A stretch of 15,825 nt of DNA, from positions 1 through 15,825 of the forward strand of contig JAOZQB010000052.1 of NCBI GenBank assembly GCA_029932445.1, in the 5' to 3' direction. Position 1 is the first letter of the stretch; each line of letters begins with the position of its first letter. The stretch is from Bacteroidales bacterium. GTDB lineage: Bacteria > Bacteroidota > Bacteroidia > Bacteroidales > JAADGE01. Shown here one piece after another: positions 7,431 to 13,774 of the stretch. Made by a program: the position numbers and the translations under genes. Below the pieces are notes generated by a model. It ran no database searches. It worked only from the letters and a program-made list of their open reading frames with translations, and had not been told where the DNA came from.

Positions 7431-8102
7431 ATGATGCAAATTGCTGACAATATAAAAAAAATTAAAGCCGAATTACCTGAAAGAGTTAAACTTGTTGCTG
7501 TTTCAAAAACGAAACCGAATGAAGATATTATGCAGGCATATAATGCCGGGCATCAGATTTTCGGTGAAAATAAAGTTCAGGATTTGCTTAAAAAATATGA
7601 AGAACTTCCCAAAGATATTGAATGGCATTTTATCGGACATTTGCAAAGCAATAAGGTAAAATACATTGCTCCGTTTGTTGATTTAATACATGCTGTTGAC
7701 AGTTTAAAGTTATTGAAAACCATTGATAAAGAAGGGGCTAAAAATAACAGAAAAATAAATTGTTTATTACAGATGCACATTGCCGAAGAAGAAACAAAAT
7801 TTGGTCTTTCTTTTGAAGAAATTATTGAAATTCTAAATTCAGAAACATATAAGGAGTTAAAATTTGCAAGAATTACCGGATTAATGGGAATGGCAACAAA
7901 TACAAAAAATGAAAAACAAATACATAAAGAATTTTCTTACTTGAAATCATGTTTTGATAAACTAAAAACCGATTTTTTCAATGAAGACAGTAAATTTGTA
8001 ATTTTATCATCGGGAATGTCGGGAGATTTTAAAATTGCTGTTGAAGAAGGTTCAAATATGGTTCGAATCGGCAGTTTAATTTTCGGGGCAAGGAATTATT
8101 AA
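7431..8102 (+). CDS. yggS: YggS/PLPBP-type pyridoxal 5'-phosphate homeostasis protein
   Basis: A single-domain PLP-binding protein of the YggS/PROSC family. It binds PLP on a TIM-barrel fold resembling the N-terminal domain of alanine racemase and helps keep free PLP and amino/keto acid pools in balance, with no clear catalytic activity of its own. VKLVAVSKTKP (19-29) holds the PLP lysine K26. IFGENKVQDLLKK and WHFIGHLQSNKVKYI follow, as does ITGLMGMA. GMSGDFKIAVEEGSNMVRIGS near the C-terminus is the phosphate-binding signature. At 223 residues the length is typical. ATGATG gives two candidate starts; the first is used. It stands alone, divergent from the sensor operon and convergent with the anti-sigma gene. 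Confidence 0.95.
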   Translation: MMQIADNIKKIKAELPERVKLVAVSKTKPNEDIMQAYNAGHQIFGENKVQDLLKKYEELPKDIEWHFIGHLQSNKVKYIAPFVDLIHAVDSLKLLKTIDKEGAKNNRKINCLLQMHIAEEETKFGLSFEEIIEILNSETYKELKFARITGLMGMATNTKNEKQIHKEFSYLKSCFDKLKTDFFNEDSKFVILSSGMSGDFKIAVEEGSNMVRIGSLIFGARNY

Positions 8103-8139
8103 CAAGAACCTGTAAAATTATTGAAATGTAATGAATGAT

Positions 8140-9390
8140 TTATTCCAAAGAATTCAATAAGTCCAAAGCTTGATTTTGATATTTTCCGTTTTTAACGATT
8201 ATTTTATTTAAAACAACCTTTGCGTCCGTATTTTTTCCGAGTTTAATCAATGATTTTACTTTATACCATTCGGCATCATCAACATAAGTATTTATACTTT
8301 CATTAATTAATTTATCGAATTGCGCTATTGCTTTTGAATATTTTTTCAATTTATAGTAGGAAAAACCGTATTTATAACGAATCTCTAAATCAGTCGGCTT
8401 ATATCTTAAGTAATCCGAAAAATCTTTCAACGCTTCTTCATAAATTTTCATTTCATAAGATAACATACCGCTTTCACGCATACTTTTATACTTTTCAAAT
8501 TCTTTTGTATCAACTGTTTTATTATTATGATTTCCGCCTCTTGTTGTCATAAAAGAGATATCCTCAGCCGGTTGCACACTTTCAGATGAAACAGTCTCAC
8601 TTTTTCGATATTTTGAAACAGAAGATTTGTCATTAGAAACAGCTTTTTCTTTTGAGAGAGAATTTAAATTTATATGATTCTTAATTGCACTGCTTTTTTT
8701 ATCTGAAGAAACGTCTGTGTTAATAAGATCAATAGTTTCATTTTCTGTATCAATTTCTTCTTCCCGGATATTTTCATCAGTAACTTTTTGATTGCCTTTA
8801 ACGGTTTCATCATTTATTATGCTTCCCGAAACAGCATTATTATTATCGAATTCCTCTGTTTCCGTACGACTTGAATTATCATCATTAACGGATTCTTTTT
8901 CATTTTTGGACGATTCAATATTTTTCTCCGATACGTTTCGGTCTTGTTCTTTCTTATTACCGGTTTCACGAATGCCTGAATCTTCTTTTAAAGCTTGATC
9001 AACAGCAGGAATTTCTGCTAAATCTTTACCGACATTATTCATATAGAAATTAATAATAAATCCGGCGCCCAATAATAAAATAAATGAAGCAGCAATAGAA
9101 AAAATCCGTTTATTTATTTTTTTTCGAGAAGATTGTATAGGAATAATTTTCGTTTCGGATATCTTTTTATCTGCTTGTTTATGAAGTTCAGAAATAATTA
9201 TCGGTAAGCTATTTTTGTCTTTTAGTAAAGTATAACCGTCAATTTCATCGCTGCACATCGGACAATCGGCAAGATGTAATTCAACTCTGCGAATTTCCTT
9301 CTCATTTAATGTTCCGGAAACATATTGTTCAATCTCATGAGCCGTGAGACAAGAACTGTGATTAAATATGTGTTTTATTTCCGGTGTCAT
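8140..9390 (-). CDS. Membrane anti-sigma factor with zinc-finger, low-complexity linker and TPR domain
   Basis: A 416-residue predicted single-pass membrane protein. The cytoplasmic N-terminus carries a zf-HC2-type motif with H39, C43 and C46 (HLADCPMC), the usual sigma-binding part of anti-sigma factors. C14 may add a ligand. One transmembrane helix spans about 96-117, after a basic stretch. Residues about 120-290 are a charged, Asn/Ser/Glu/Lys-rich, probably disordered linker. Residues 295-416 contain TPR-like helices, such as YEEALKDFSDYLRYKPTDLEIRYKYG and YSKAIAQFDKLI, likely periplasmic. The start ATG overlaps the sigma gene stop by 4 bases (ATGA), implying translational coupling. By analogy it holds the sigma factor at the membrane until an envelope signal reaches the TPR region; this is inferred. 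Confidence 0.82.
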   Translation of the reverse strand: MTPEIKHIFNHSSCLTAHEIEQYVSGTLNEKEIRRVELHLADCPMCSDEIDGYTLLKDKNSLPIIISELHKQADKKISETKIIPIQSSRKKINKRIFSIAASFILLLGAGFIINFYMNNVGKDLAEIPAVDQALKEDSGIRETGNKKEQDRNVSEKNIESSKNEKESVNDDNSSRTETEEFDNNNAVSGSIINDETVKGNQKVTDENIREEEIDTENETIDLINTDVSSDKKSSAIKNHINLNSLSKEKAVSNDKSSVSKYRKSETVSSESVQPAEDISFMTTRGGNHNNKTVDTKEFEKYKSMRESGMLSYEMKIYEEALKDFSDYLRYKPTDLEIRYKYGFSYYKLKKYSKAIAQFDKLINESINTYVDDAEWYKVKSLIKLGKNTDAKVVLNKIIVKNGKYQNQALDLLNSLE

Positions 9391-9995
9391 GAGAGCAGTT
9401 GTATAAAAATTAAAAATAAAGCACTGATTCCTTCTTTTGTTAAAATGTTTTTCAAATTTCTTTTTCCGTTTTGAATATAACTTTTAACTTTTTTCTCCGA
9501 ATAACTTGTTAATTGCGCAATTTCGGAGTATGATTTTCCTTCAAAATAGAATAAACCGACACATTTTTTTTGTTCTTTATTAAGCTGATTTACCGCATTT
9601 TGAACTGTATTTGCCTGAAATTCTTTAACTTCATTTTCTTTTAGATGCAAGTTAAAGTCATTTTCCATAAAATTTTCATTATCTTTTTTGTATTCTTGAT
9701 TTTTTTTCAAATCAGATTGTTGTTTTCGTAAATTCATCAAGCAATGATTGCGAGTGACCATATAAAGCCAAGATTTTAAATTCTCAACATTATGATTTAA
9801 TAAATCCTTAAACAATTTTTCAAAAATTTGCATAGCAGCATCTTTTGCATCATCTTCATTTTTCAGATATTTTAATGACACAAGAAATACAAATTGAGTG
9901 TAACGATTAAACAATTCACCGACAATTTCTTTATCAAAATTCTCTTTGTAAAGAATAATCAACTCATTATCTGATATTTGCTTATAGTTATTCAA
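9387..9995 (-). CDS. ECF-type sigma-70 factor
   Basis: An RNA polymerase sigma factor of the extracytoplasmic function group, 202 residues. Region 2 runs about 10-90: DNELIILYKENF, then AKDAAMQIFEKLF, then LKSWLYMVTRNHCLMNLRK, where DNA melting and core binding occur. Region 4 is about 133-185, with helix-turn-helix SYSEIAQLTSYSEKKVKSYI (155-174). The linker between them is Lys/Asn/Glu-rich. The C-terminal 13 residues are strikingly hydrophobic (ISALFLIFIQLLS). The start must be TTG at 9995: a TAA stop lies two codons upstream and the next ATG is inside region 2. The anti-sigma start overlaps its stop by 4 bases. Its regulon is unknown. Confidence 0.9.
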   Translation of the reverse strand: MNNYKQISDNELIILYKENFDKEIVGELFNRYTQFVFLVSLKYLKNEDDAKDAAMQIFEKLFKDLLNHNVENLKSWLYMVTRNHCLMNLRKQQSDLKKNQEYKKDNENFMENDFNLHLKENEVKEFQANTVQNAVNQLNKEQKKCVGLFYFEGKSYSEIAQLTSYSEKKVKSYIQNGKRNLKNILTKEGISALFLIFIQLLS

Positions 9996-10020
9996 GTTTT
10001 ACTTCAAAAAATTATTATGA

Positions 10021-10028
10021 CAAATTTA
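10021..10028 (-). promoter_or_regulatory. Putative -7 element of the sigma/anti-sigma operon
   Basis: TAAATTTG on the minus strand matches TAnnTTTG and lies 25 bases upstream of the TTG start. The -33 region contains only TTCG at about the right distance. It may be a housekeeping promoter, or partly self-controlled by the sigma factor; the sequence does not decide. Confidence 0.5.
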
Positions 10029-10034
10029 GAAATT

Positions 10035-10067
10035 TTTGCTTAATACCGAACATTTAATGTATTTTTG
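10035..10067 (+). promoter_or_regulatory. Promoter of the UbiA-family gene
   Basis: TTTG (10035-10038), 21 bases, then TATTTTTG (10060-10067) is a good Bacteroidota promoter. The ATG at 10099 follows 31 bases later. A TTG start at 10036 would lie inside this promoter, which supports choosing the ATG. Confidence 0.6.
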
Positions 10068-10098
10068 TTCACTATTTTACACAAAAATATTCAAACTG

Positions 10099-10968
10099 AT
10101 GATAAAGAATTATTTATCACTCGTAAAATTCAGTCATACCGTATTTGCCATGCCTTTTGCTTTAATCGGGTTTTTCTTGGCTTTAAAAATATCACATAAA
10201 GAAATTATTTCATCCGAAAATTTACAACTTTTAGTTTTGGTTGTTTTAGACATGATTTTTGCCCGAAATGCGGCAATGGGTTTTAACCGTTGGCTTGACA
10301 GAATAATTGATAAAAAAAATCCGCGAACGGCTGTCAGAGAAATCCCTTCGGGTATTATAAAATCAAAATATGCACTTTGGTTTGTAATAATCAATTCTGT
10401 ATTGTTTCTGATAACAACTTGGTTTATGAATCAACTTGTTTTTATACTTGCTCCCGTTGCTTTAGCGGTTGTTTTAGGATACAGCTATACAAAACGATTT
10501 ACATGGCTTTGCCACTTTATTTTAGGATTGGGATTATCACTTGCTCCGGTTGGTTCATACTTGGCCGTTACGGGTTCATTCTCATTATTGCCGATACTCT
10601 TCTCTTTGACGGTTCTGTTATGGACAGCAGGATTTGATATTATTTACGCTTTACAAGATGAAGAATTTGATAAACAAAATAATTTAAAATCTATTCCGAC
10701 CTTAATCGGCAAAAAAAATGCACTTCGCTTATCAAGTTTTGCTCATTTACTTACTGCCGGCTTTATTATATGGGCAGGAATTGTCGGTGCTGATTTTCTG
10801 GGGCTTTGGTATTGGGCAGGAGCTTTCTTTTTCAGTTCTTCATTGATTTACCAACACATCATTATCAAACCGGATGATTTAAGTAAAGTAAACTTGGCAT
10901 TTTTTACGACAAACGGTATTGCAAGCATTGTGTTTGCCGTTTTTACTTTGGTGAGTTTATATGTTTAA
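10099..10968 (+). CDS. UbiA-family prenyltransferase (4-hydroxybenzoate-type or MqnP-like)
   Basis: An integral membrane aromatic prenyltransferase of 289 residues with roughly eight or nine hydrophobic helices. The first Asp-rich motif is NRWLDRIID (N63, D67, D71), followed by KKNPRTAVREIPSG, and the second is QDEEFD (D187, D191). Both bind Mg-prenyl diphosphate. The ARNAAMGFNR...NPRTAVREIPSG pattern belongs to the group annotated as putative 4-hydroxybenzoate polyprenyltransferase, which includes MqnP of the futalosine menaquinone route. Membrane quinone synthesis is likely, but the exact aromatic substrate is not settled. I start at ATG 10099 rather than TTG 10036, because the upstream 21 residues are poor and overlap the promoter. 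A terminator overlaps the stop. Confidence 0.92.
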   Translation: MIKNYLSLVKFSHTVFAMPFALIGFFLALKISHKEIISSENLQLLVLVVLDMIFARNAAMGFNRWLDRIIDKKNPRTAVREIPSGIIKSKYALWFVIINSVLFLITTWFMNQLVFILAPVALAVVLGYSYTKRFTWLCHFILGLGLSLAPVGSYLAVTGSFSLLPILFSLTVLLWTAGFDIIYALQDEEFDKQNNLKSIPTLIGKKNALRLSSFAHLLTAGFIIWAGIVGADFLGLWYWAGAFFFSSSLIYQHIIIKPDDLSKVNLAFFTTNGIASIVFAVFTLVSLYV

Positions 10969-10992
10969 AAAAAAGGTTCCCAAAAAGGAACC
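10967..10992. terminator. Bidirectional intrinsic terminator between the UbiA-family and peroxiredoxin genes
   Basis: A 6-bp stem, GGTTCC (10975-10980) and GGAACC (10987-10992), has a 6-base loop. On the minus strand it is followed directly by eight T residues, a textbook intrinsic terminator for the peroxiredoxin gene. On the plus strand it is followed by CTTCTTTATT, a weaker T-tract that can serve the UbiA-family gene. The minus-strand T-run touches that gene's stop codon. Confidence 0.85.
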
Positions 10993-11018
10993 CTTCTTTA
11001 TTAATAATGAAAAAGGAA

Positions 11019-11660
11019 CTATTTTTTTGCTAAATATTCAGCAATTCCTTCCTGAGTTGCCACTAAAGCTTTTTCTCCCTCGTGCCAATCTGCCGGACAA
11101 ACTTCACCGTGTTTTTCAAAATATTGTAAAGCATCAATCATTCTTAAAGTTTCGGTAATGCTTCTTCCCAAAGGCATATTATTTACGACTTGGTGTTGAA
11201 CAATTCCTTCTTTATCAATTAAAAATAAACCTCTGTATGCCATCGGTGTTCCTTTAAAAACCATTTTATAATCATCAGAACCTTCTTCATATTCATATTC
11301 TCCTGCAAGAACATCATAATCCATAGAAATTGATTTTGATTGATCGGCAACTAAAGGATATTTAACACCTTTAATACCGCCGTCATTTAATTCGGTTTGT
11401 AACCATTTCCAATGTGAGAATTGTGAATCGGTTGAAACTCCGATAATTTGAACATCTCTTTTATCAAATTCATTCATTTTATCTTGGAAAGCTAAAATTT
11501 CCGTCGGGCATACAAATGTGAAATCTGCCGGATAGAAAAATAATACTACATATTTTTTTCCGATGTAATCTTCTGATTTGAATGCGTCAATCATTTCACC
11601 GCCGTTTGAAACTGCGGGAGCTGTGAATAAAGGAGCTTTTTTTCCTGTTAATACTGCCAT
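11019..11660 (-). CDS. Typical 2-Cys peroxiredoxin (AhpC/Prx1 family)
   Basis: A cytoplasmic thiol peroxidase that reduces hydrogen peroxide and organic peroxides. The peroxidatic cysteine is C51 in FYPADFTFVCPTEI, with T48 and R143 (AYRGLFLID) completing the active site. The resolving cysteine is C188 in GEVCPADWHEGEKAL. At 213 residues the length is normal for the family. The C-terminus ends EGIAEYLAKK without the YF motif of peroxide-sensitive eukaryotic Prx, suggesting a form resistant to over-oxidation. DDYKMVFKGTPM (129-140) is a small loop extension before R143. A dedicated AhpF reductase is not present nearby. A strong promoter precedes it, a strong terminator follows, and the gene appears monocistronic. 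Confidence 0.96.
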   Translation of the reverse strand: MAVLTGKKAPLFTAPAVSNGGEMIDAFKSEDYIGKKYVVLFFYPADFTFVCPTEILAFQDKMNEFDKRDVQIIGVSTDSQFSHWKWLQTELNDGGIKGVKYPLVADQSKSISMDYDVLAGEYEYEEGSDDYKMVFKGTPMAYRGLFLIDKEGIVQHQVVNNMPLGRSITETLRMIDALQYFEKHGEVCPADWHEGEKALVATQEGIAEYLAKK

Positions 11661-11708
11661 TTTTTATAATTTTTTATTGTTAAAAATTTAATTTAATATT
11701 TTCGGATG

Positions 11709-11740
11709 CAAAGATACGAAATTAATCTTATTTAGACAAA
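11709..11740 (-). promoter_or_regulatory. Peroxiredoxin promoter
   Basis: On the minus strand TTTG (11737-11740) is followed after 20 bases by TATCTTTG (11709-11716), the best consensus promoter in the window. It leaves a leader of roughly 40-45 A/T-rich bases before the ATG at 11660. No obvious operator for a peroxide regulator was seen. Confidence 0.75.
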
Positions 11741-11832
11741 TTATAAATAATAATTTTTATAAAAATCAAATATTCGTAAGTTATTTGATGAATATATTTA
11801 TTAACAGCAATGTAAACAGAATTTTATTTCAC

Positions 11833-11872
11833 ACTCAGTTAAATTATTCATCTGATAACTTTTAAACTGAGT
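11833..11872. repeat. Inverted repeat upstream of the WbqC-family gene promoter
   Basis: ACTCAGTT (11833-11840) and AACTGAGT (11865-11872) are perfect 8-bp arms around 24 bases, extended by AAA/TTT with one bulge. The right arm touches the -33 TTG of the promoter, a position suited to an operator. It could also be a chance AT-rich dyad. Confidence 0.4.
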
Positions 11873-11901
11873 TGCAAAATTGCTGATTATCCTTAATTTT
11901 G
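11872..11901 (+). promoter_or_regulatory. WbqC-family gene promoter with dyad symmetry and very short leader
   Basis: TTG (11872-11874), 19 bases, then TAATTTTG (11894-11901), with the ATG at 11911 only nine bases on. TGCAAAA and TTTTGCA form a dyad whose arms begin 25 bases apart, counted from the TTGCAAAA block to the TTTTGCA block, the same geometry as at yggS. Confidence 0.6.
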
Positions 11902-11910
11902 CATAAAAAA

Positions 11911-12534
11911 ATGCTGCAACAAAAAAATGCCTTATTTTCGATTGCCTATTTCCCGCCAGTTCATTATTTTTCAGAATTGTTTAATACTAAGGAAGTTATC
12001 ATTGAACAGCATGAAAATTATTCAAAACAATCTTACCGAAATCGTTGTGAAATTTTATCCTCCGGCGGCAAACAAACTTTAAGCATCCCGATAATAAAAA
12101 AATCCGGAGAGAAACAATTGATAACTGACGTAAAAATTGATTATAAAAACAATTGGCAGGCATTGCATTTTAGAAGTTTGCAAACGGCTTATTTCTCCTC
12201 CCCTTTTTATGAATTTTATATTGATGCATTCAGACCTTTCTTTGAAAAAAAATACCCGTTTTTATTTGACCTTAACATTGAAGTAATTAAAACATTACTG
12301 TCTGAACTTCAAATTGAAAAAGAACTGAAGTTTACCGAGAATTTTCAAAAAGACTATCCTTATAAAGATTTAAGAACCGATATTCATCCGAAAAAAAATT
12401 ATACAACAATAAATCCCGATTACAAACCAAAACCTTATACTCAAGTATTTTCGGATAAATTTGCTTTTGTGCCGAATTTATCGATTTTAGATTTATTATT
12501 TAATGAGGGTCCGGAAGCTTTGAGTTTTTTTTAA
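11911..12534 (+). CDS. WbqC-family protein
   Basis: A 207-residue soluble protein of the WbqC family, named from an O-antigen gene cluster; the family's biochemical activity is poorly defined and may relate to glycan or envelope synthesis. Signature features are IAYFPPVHYF (11-20) near the N-terminus, KQSYRNRCEI (39-48), LSIPI (57-61), and NWQALHFRSLQTAYFSSPFYEFY (81-103). The C-terminal third is less typical. I start at ATG 11911, since the TTG at 11899 lies within the -7 box. It is not adjacent to other glycan genes here. It ends with GC-poor hairpin structure before the T9SS gene, and marks the right end of the core-like part of the window. Confidence 0.9.
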   Translation: MLQQKNALFSIAYFPPVHYFSELFNTKEVIIEQHENYSKQSYRNRCEILSSGGKQTLSIPIIKKSGEKQLITDVKIDYKNNWQALHFRSLQTAYFSSPFYEFYIDAFRPFFEKKYPFLFDLNIEVIKTLLSELQIEKELKFTENFQKDYPYKDLRTDIHPKKNYTTINPDYKPKPYTQVFSDKFAFVPNLSILDLLFNEGPEALSFF

Positions 12535-12535
12535 G

Positions 12536-12573
12536 AAACGGTTTGAATAATGCCCGTTTAATCGGCTTTTTTT
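12536..12573 (+). terminator. Probable terminator of the WbqC-family gene
   Basis: GCCCG (12552-12556) can pair with CGGC (12563-12566) with one bulged base, followed by seven T residues (12567-12573). AAACGG (12536-12541) and CCGTTT (12554-12559) offer a competing stem. The T-run ends at the left inverted repeat of the T9SS gene. Confidence 0.55.
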
Positions 12574-12583
12574 GTTATATGGA
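12574..12583 (+). repeat. Left 10-bp inverted repeat flanking the T9SS gene
   Basis: GTTATATGGA here is the exact reverse complement of TCCATATAAC at 13574-13583, 1000 bases away. It lies 4 bases beyond the gene's stop codon. The pair closely brackets a single gene, as ends of a small mobile cassette would. Similarity to integron attC end sites (GTT...AAC) is only suggestive. Confidence 0.5.
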
Positions 12584-12587
12584 GTTT

Positions 12588-13559
12588 TTAATCATCTGTA
12601 ATTAGTAATTTCCTTATTTTCTTTCTGTTATTTTCTAAATAAAATTTGAGAAAATATAATCCGCTTTTCAAATTAGTACTATTTAATATTAGATCTTTTT
12701 TATAAATGCTTTTTCTGGAGATTAATTTTCCTTGAGATGAATAAACTTCCAAAAATTGAATTACATTTTTTGACCGTATAGCAACCTCATTGCTTGCCGG
12801 ATTGGGAAATAACCGGATATCATTAACTTTTAATAATTCAACCGAACCTCCGAGAGACCTAACAAATAATCTAATATCATCTATTAACCAGCCTTCTTTA
12901 TTTGTATTTTCATCATCACTAATAAAATTAAACCGTACTATCATTGTATCAGAAACACTCTTTTCTCCTTTTACTACACATACTTCCCAAAGAAAAGCTG
13001 CTGTATTCCAACCATCAGATCTCCCCGAAAAACCATACTGACCTTGAGTTAAGGTATCTAAAAAACCATAAAGTCCGTTTTCGTTAGGAGAAGGAAAAGT
13101 GCAAAGAATTAAATCACCGTAATAGACCTGATCAATATATTCAATTATGTTATACCAACTTGATCCATTGTCAAATGATACAGTTATAAAACCACCATCT
13201 TTTAAAGTGTCTGTATCAAATTTGTGCTTAAAAGACAGACCCCAGGAATTATATTGATGATAATAAAAAGGAAATTGACCAAAATCAAAAATTAAATCAA
13301 AATATGAAACATTATTTATTGGATAGAAGTCATTTGTATCAGTCATGATAGCTTTATCAAATGTGTATGCAGAGTCAAGAAAATATTGGGATGGAGTGCC
13401 TATTTCCCAAATATTTTGTGCAGAGGTATCTATGCTTAAATAATTACACAGATTTTCAAATATAATTGTGTCAATATAAGTAGTATCCCCAGGTGTCTTA
13501 TTTTGAGAAAAACCATTAATTGTAAAAAAGATTGATATTGCCCAAATTGTTCTCTTCAT
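12588..13559 (-). CDS. T9SS-exported protein with C-terminal sorting domain
   Basis: A secreted or surface protein of unknown activity, 323 residues. A Sec signal peptide covers 1-18 (MKRT, hydrophobic core, GFSQ). Residues about 30-235 form a beta-rich domain with VSFDNGSSWYNI (127-138) and GWLIDDIRLF (223-232). These patterns occur in jelly-roll, MAM-like domains of Bacteroidota exoproteins, often for carbohydrate or protein binding. Residues about 246-323 are a type A T9SS sorting domain: LFPNPASNEV (250-259), then LKSGLYFLKF (298-307), then KLLITDD. The T9SS would carry it across the outer membrane and cleave or anchor it. No catalytic motif was seen. Proline CCG use is low (1/8). The gene is bracketed by 10-bp inverted repeats. 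An AGGA sits about 9 bases before the ATG. Confidence 0.9.
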   Translation of the reverse strand: MKRTIWAISIFFTINGFSQNKTPGDTTYIDTIIFENLCNYLSIDTSAQNIWEIGTPSQYFLDSAYTFDKAIMTDTNDFYPINNVSYFDLIFDFGQFPFYYHQYNSWGLSFKHKFDTDTLKDGGFITVSFDNGSSWYNIIEYIDQVYYGDLILCTFPSPNENGLYGFLDTLTQGQYGFSGRSDGWNTAAFLWEVCVVKGEKSVSDTMIVRFNFISDDENTNKEGWLIDDIRLFVRSLGGSVELLKVNDIRLFPNPASNEVAIRSKNVIQFLEVYSSQGKLISRKSIYKKDLILNSTNLKSGLYFLKFYLENNRKKIRKLLITDD

Positions 13560-13573
13560 ATTTATTCCTTTAT

Positions 13574-13583
13574 TCCATATAAC
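13574..13583 (-). repeat. Right 10-bp inverted repeat flanking the T9SS gene
   Basis: TCCATATAAC on the plus strand is the partner of 12574-12583 and lies 14 bases upstream of the T9SS gene start. It runs directly into AACGTT and two TTGGGAT copies (13585-13591 and 13600-13606, period 15), which may belong to the same element. Confidence 0.5.
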
Positions 13584-13774
13584 GTTGGGATATGTGTGTT
13601 TGGGATTTAAAAAGATAAAACTTTCAATAACCCAAAGAACAAAATATTTGGATTTTACCTTATCAACTATTTTTTAAAGCAAAATTCAGATATTTTGTGG
13701 GGTTTATTAAAAATTGTGCTCTTTCAATTTGCTTATTTGCCCAAATGCACTATAAATATTGTTAAGTTCTTTTT

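Noticed and set aside
8118..8160. TTATTGAA/TTCAATAA inverted repeat between yggS and the anti-sigma gene as a terminator
   Set aside because: Its right arm lies inside the anti-sigma coding region, the stem is pure A/T-rich and no T-run follows.
10036..10098. TTG start adding 21 residues to the UbiA-family protein
   Set aside because: It falls within the -33/-7 promoter and the added residues do not look like the family N-terminus.
11899..11910. TTG start adding four residues to the WbqC-family protein
   Set aside because: The TTG is part of the -7 box; the ATG at 11911 is better.
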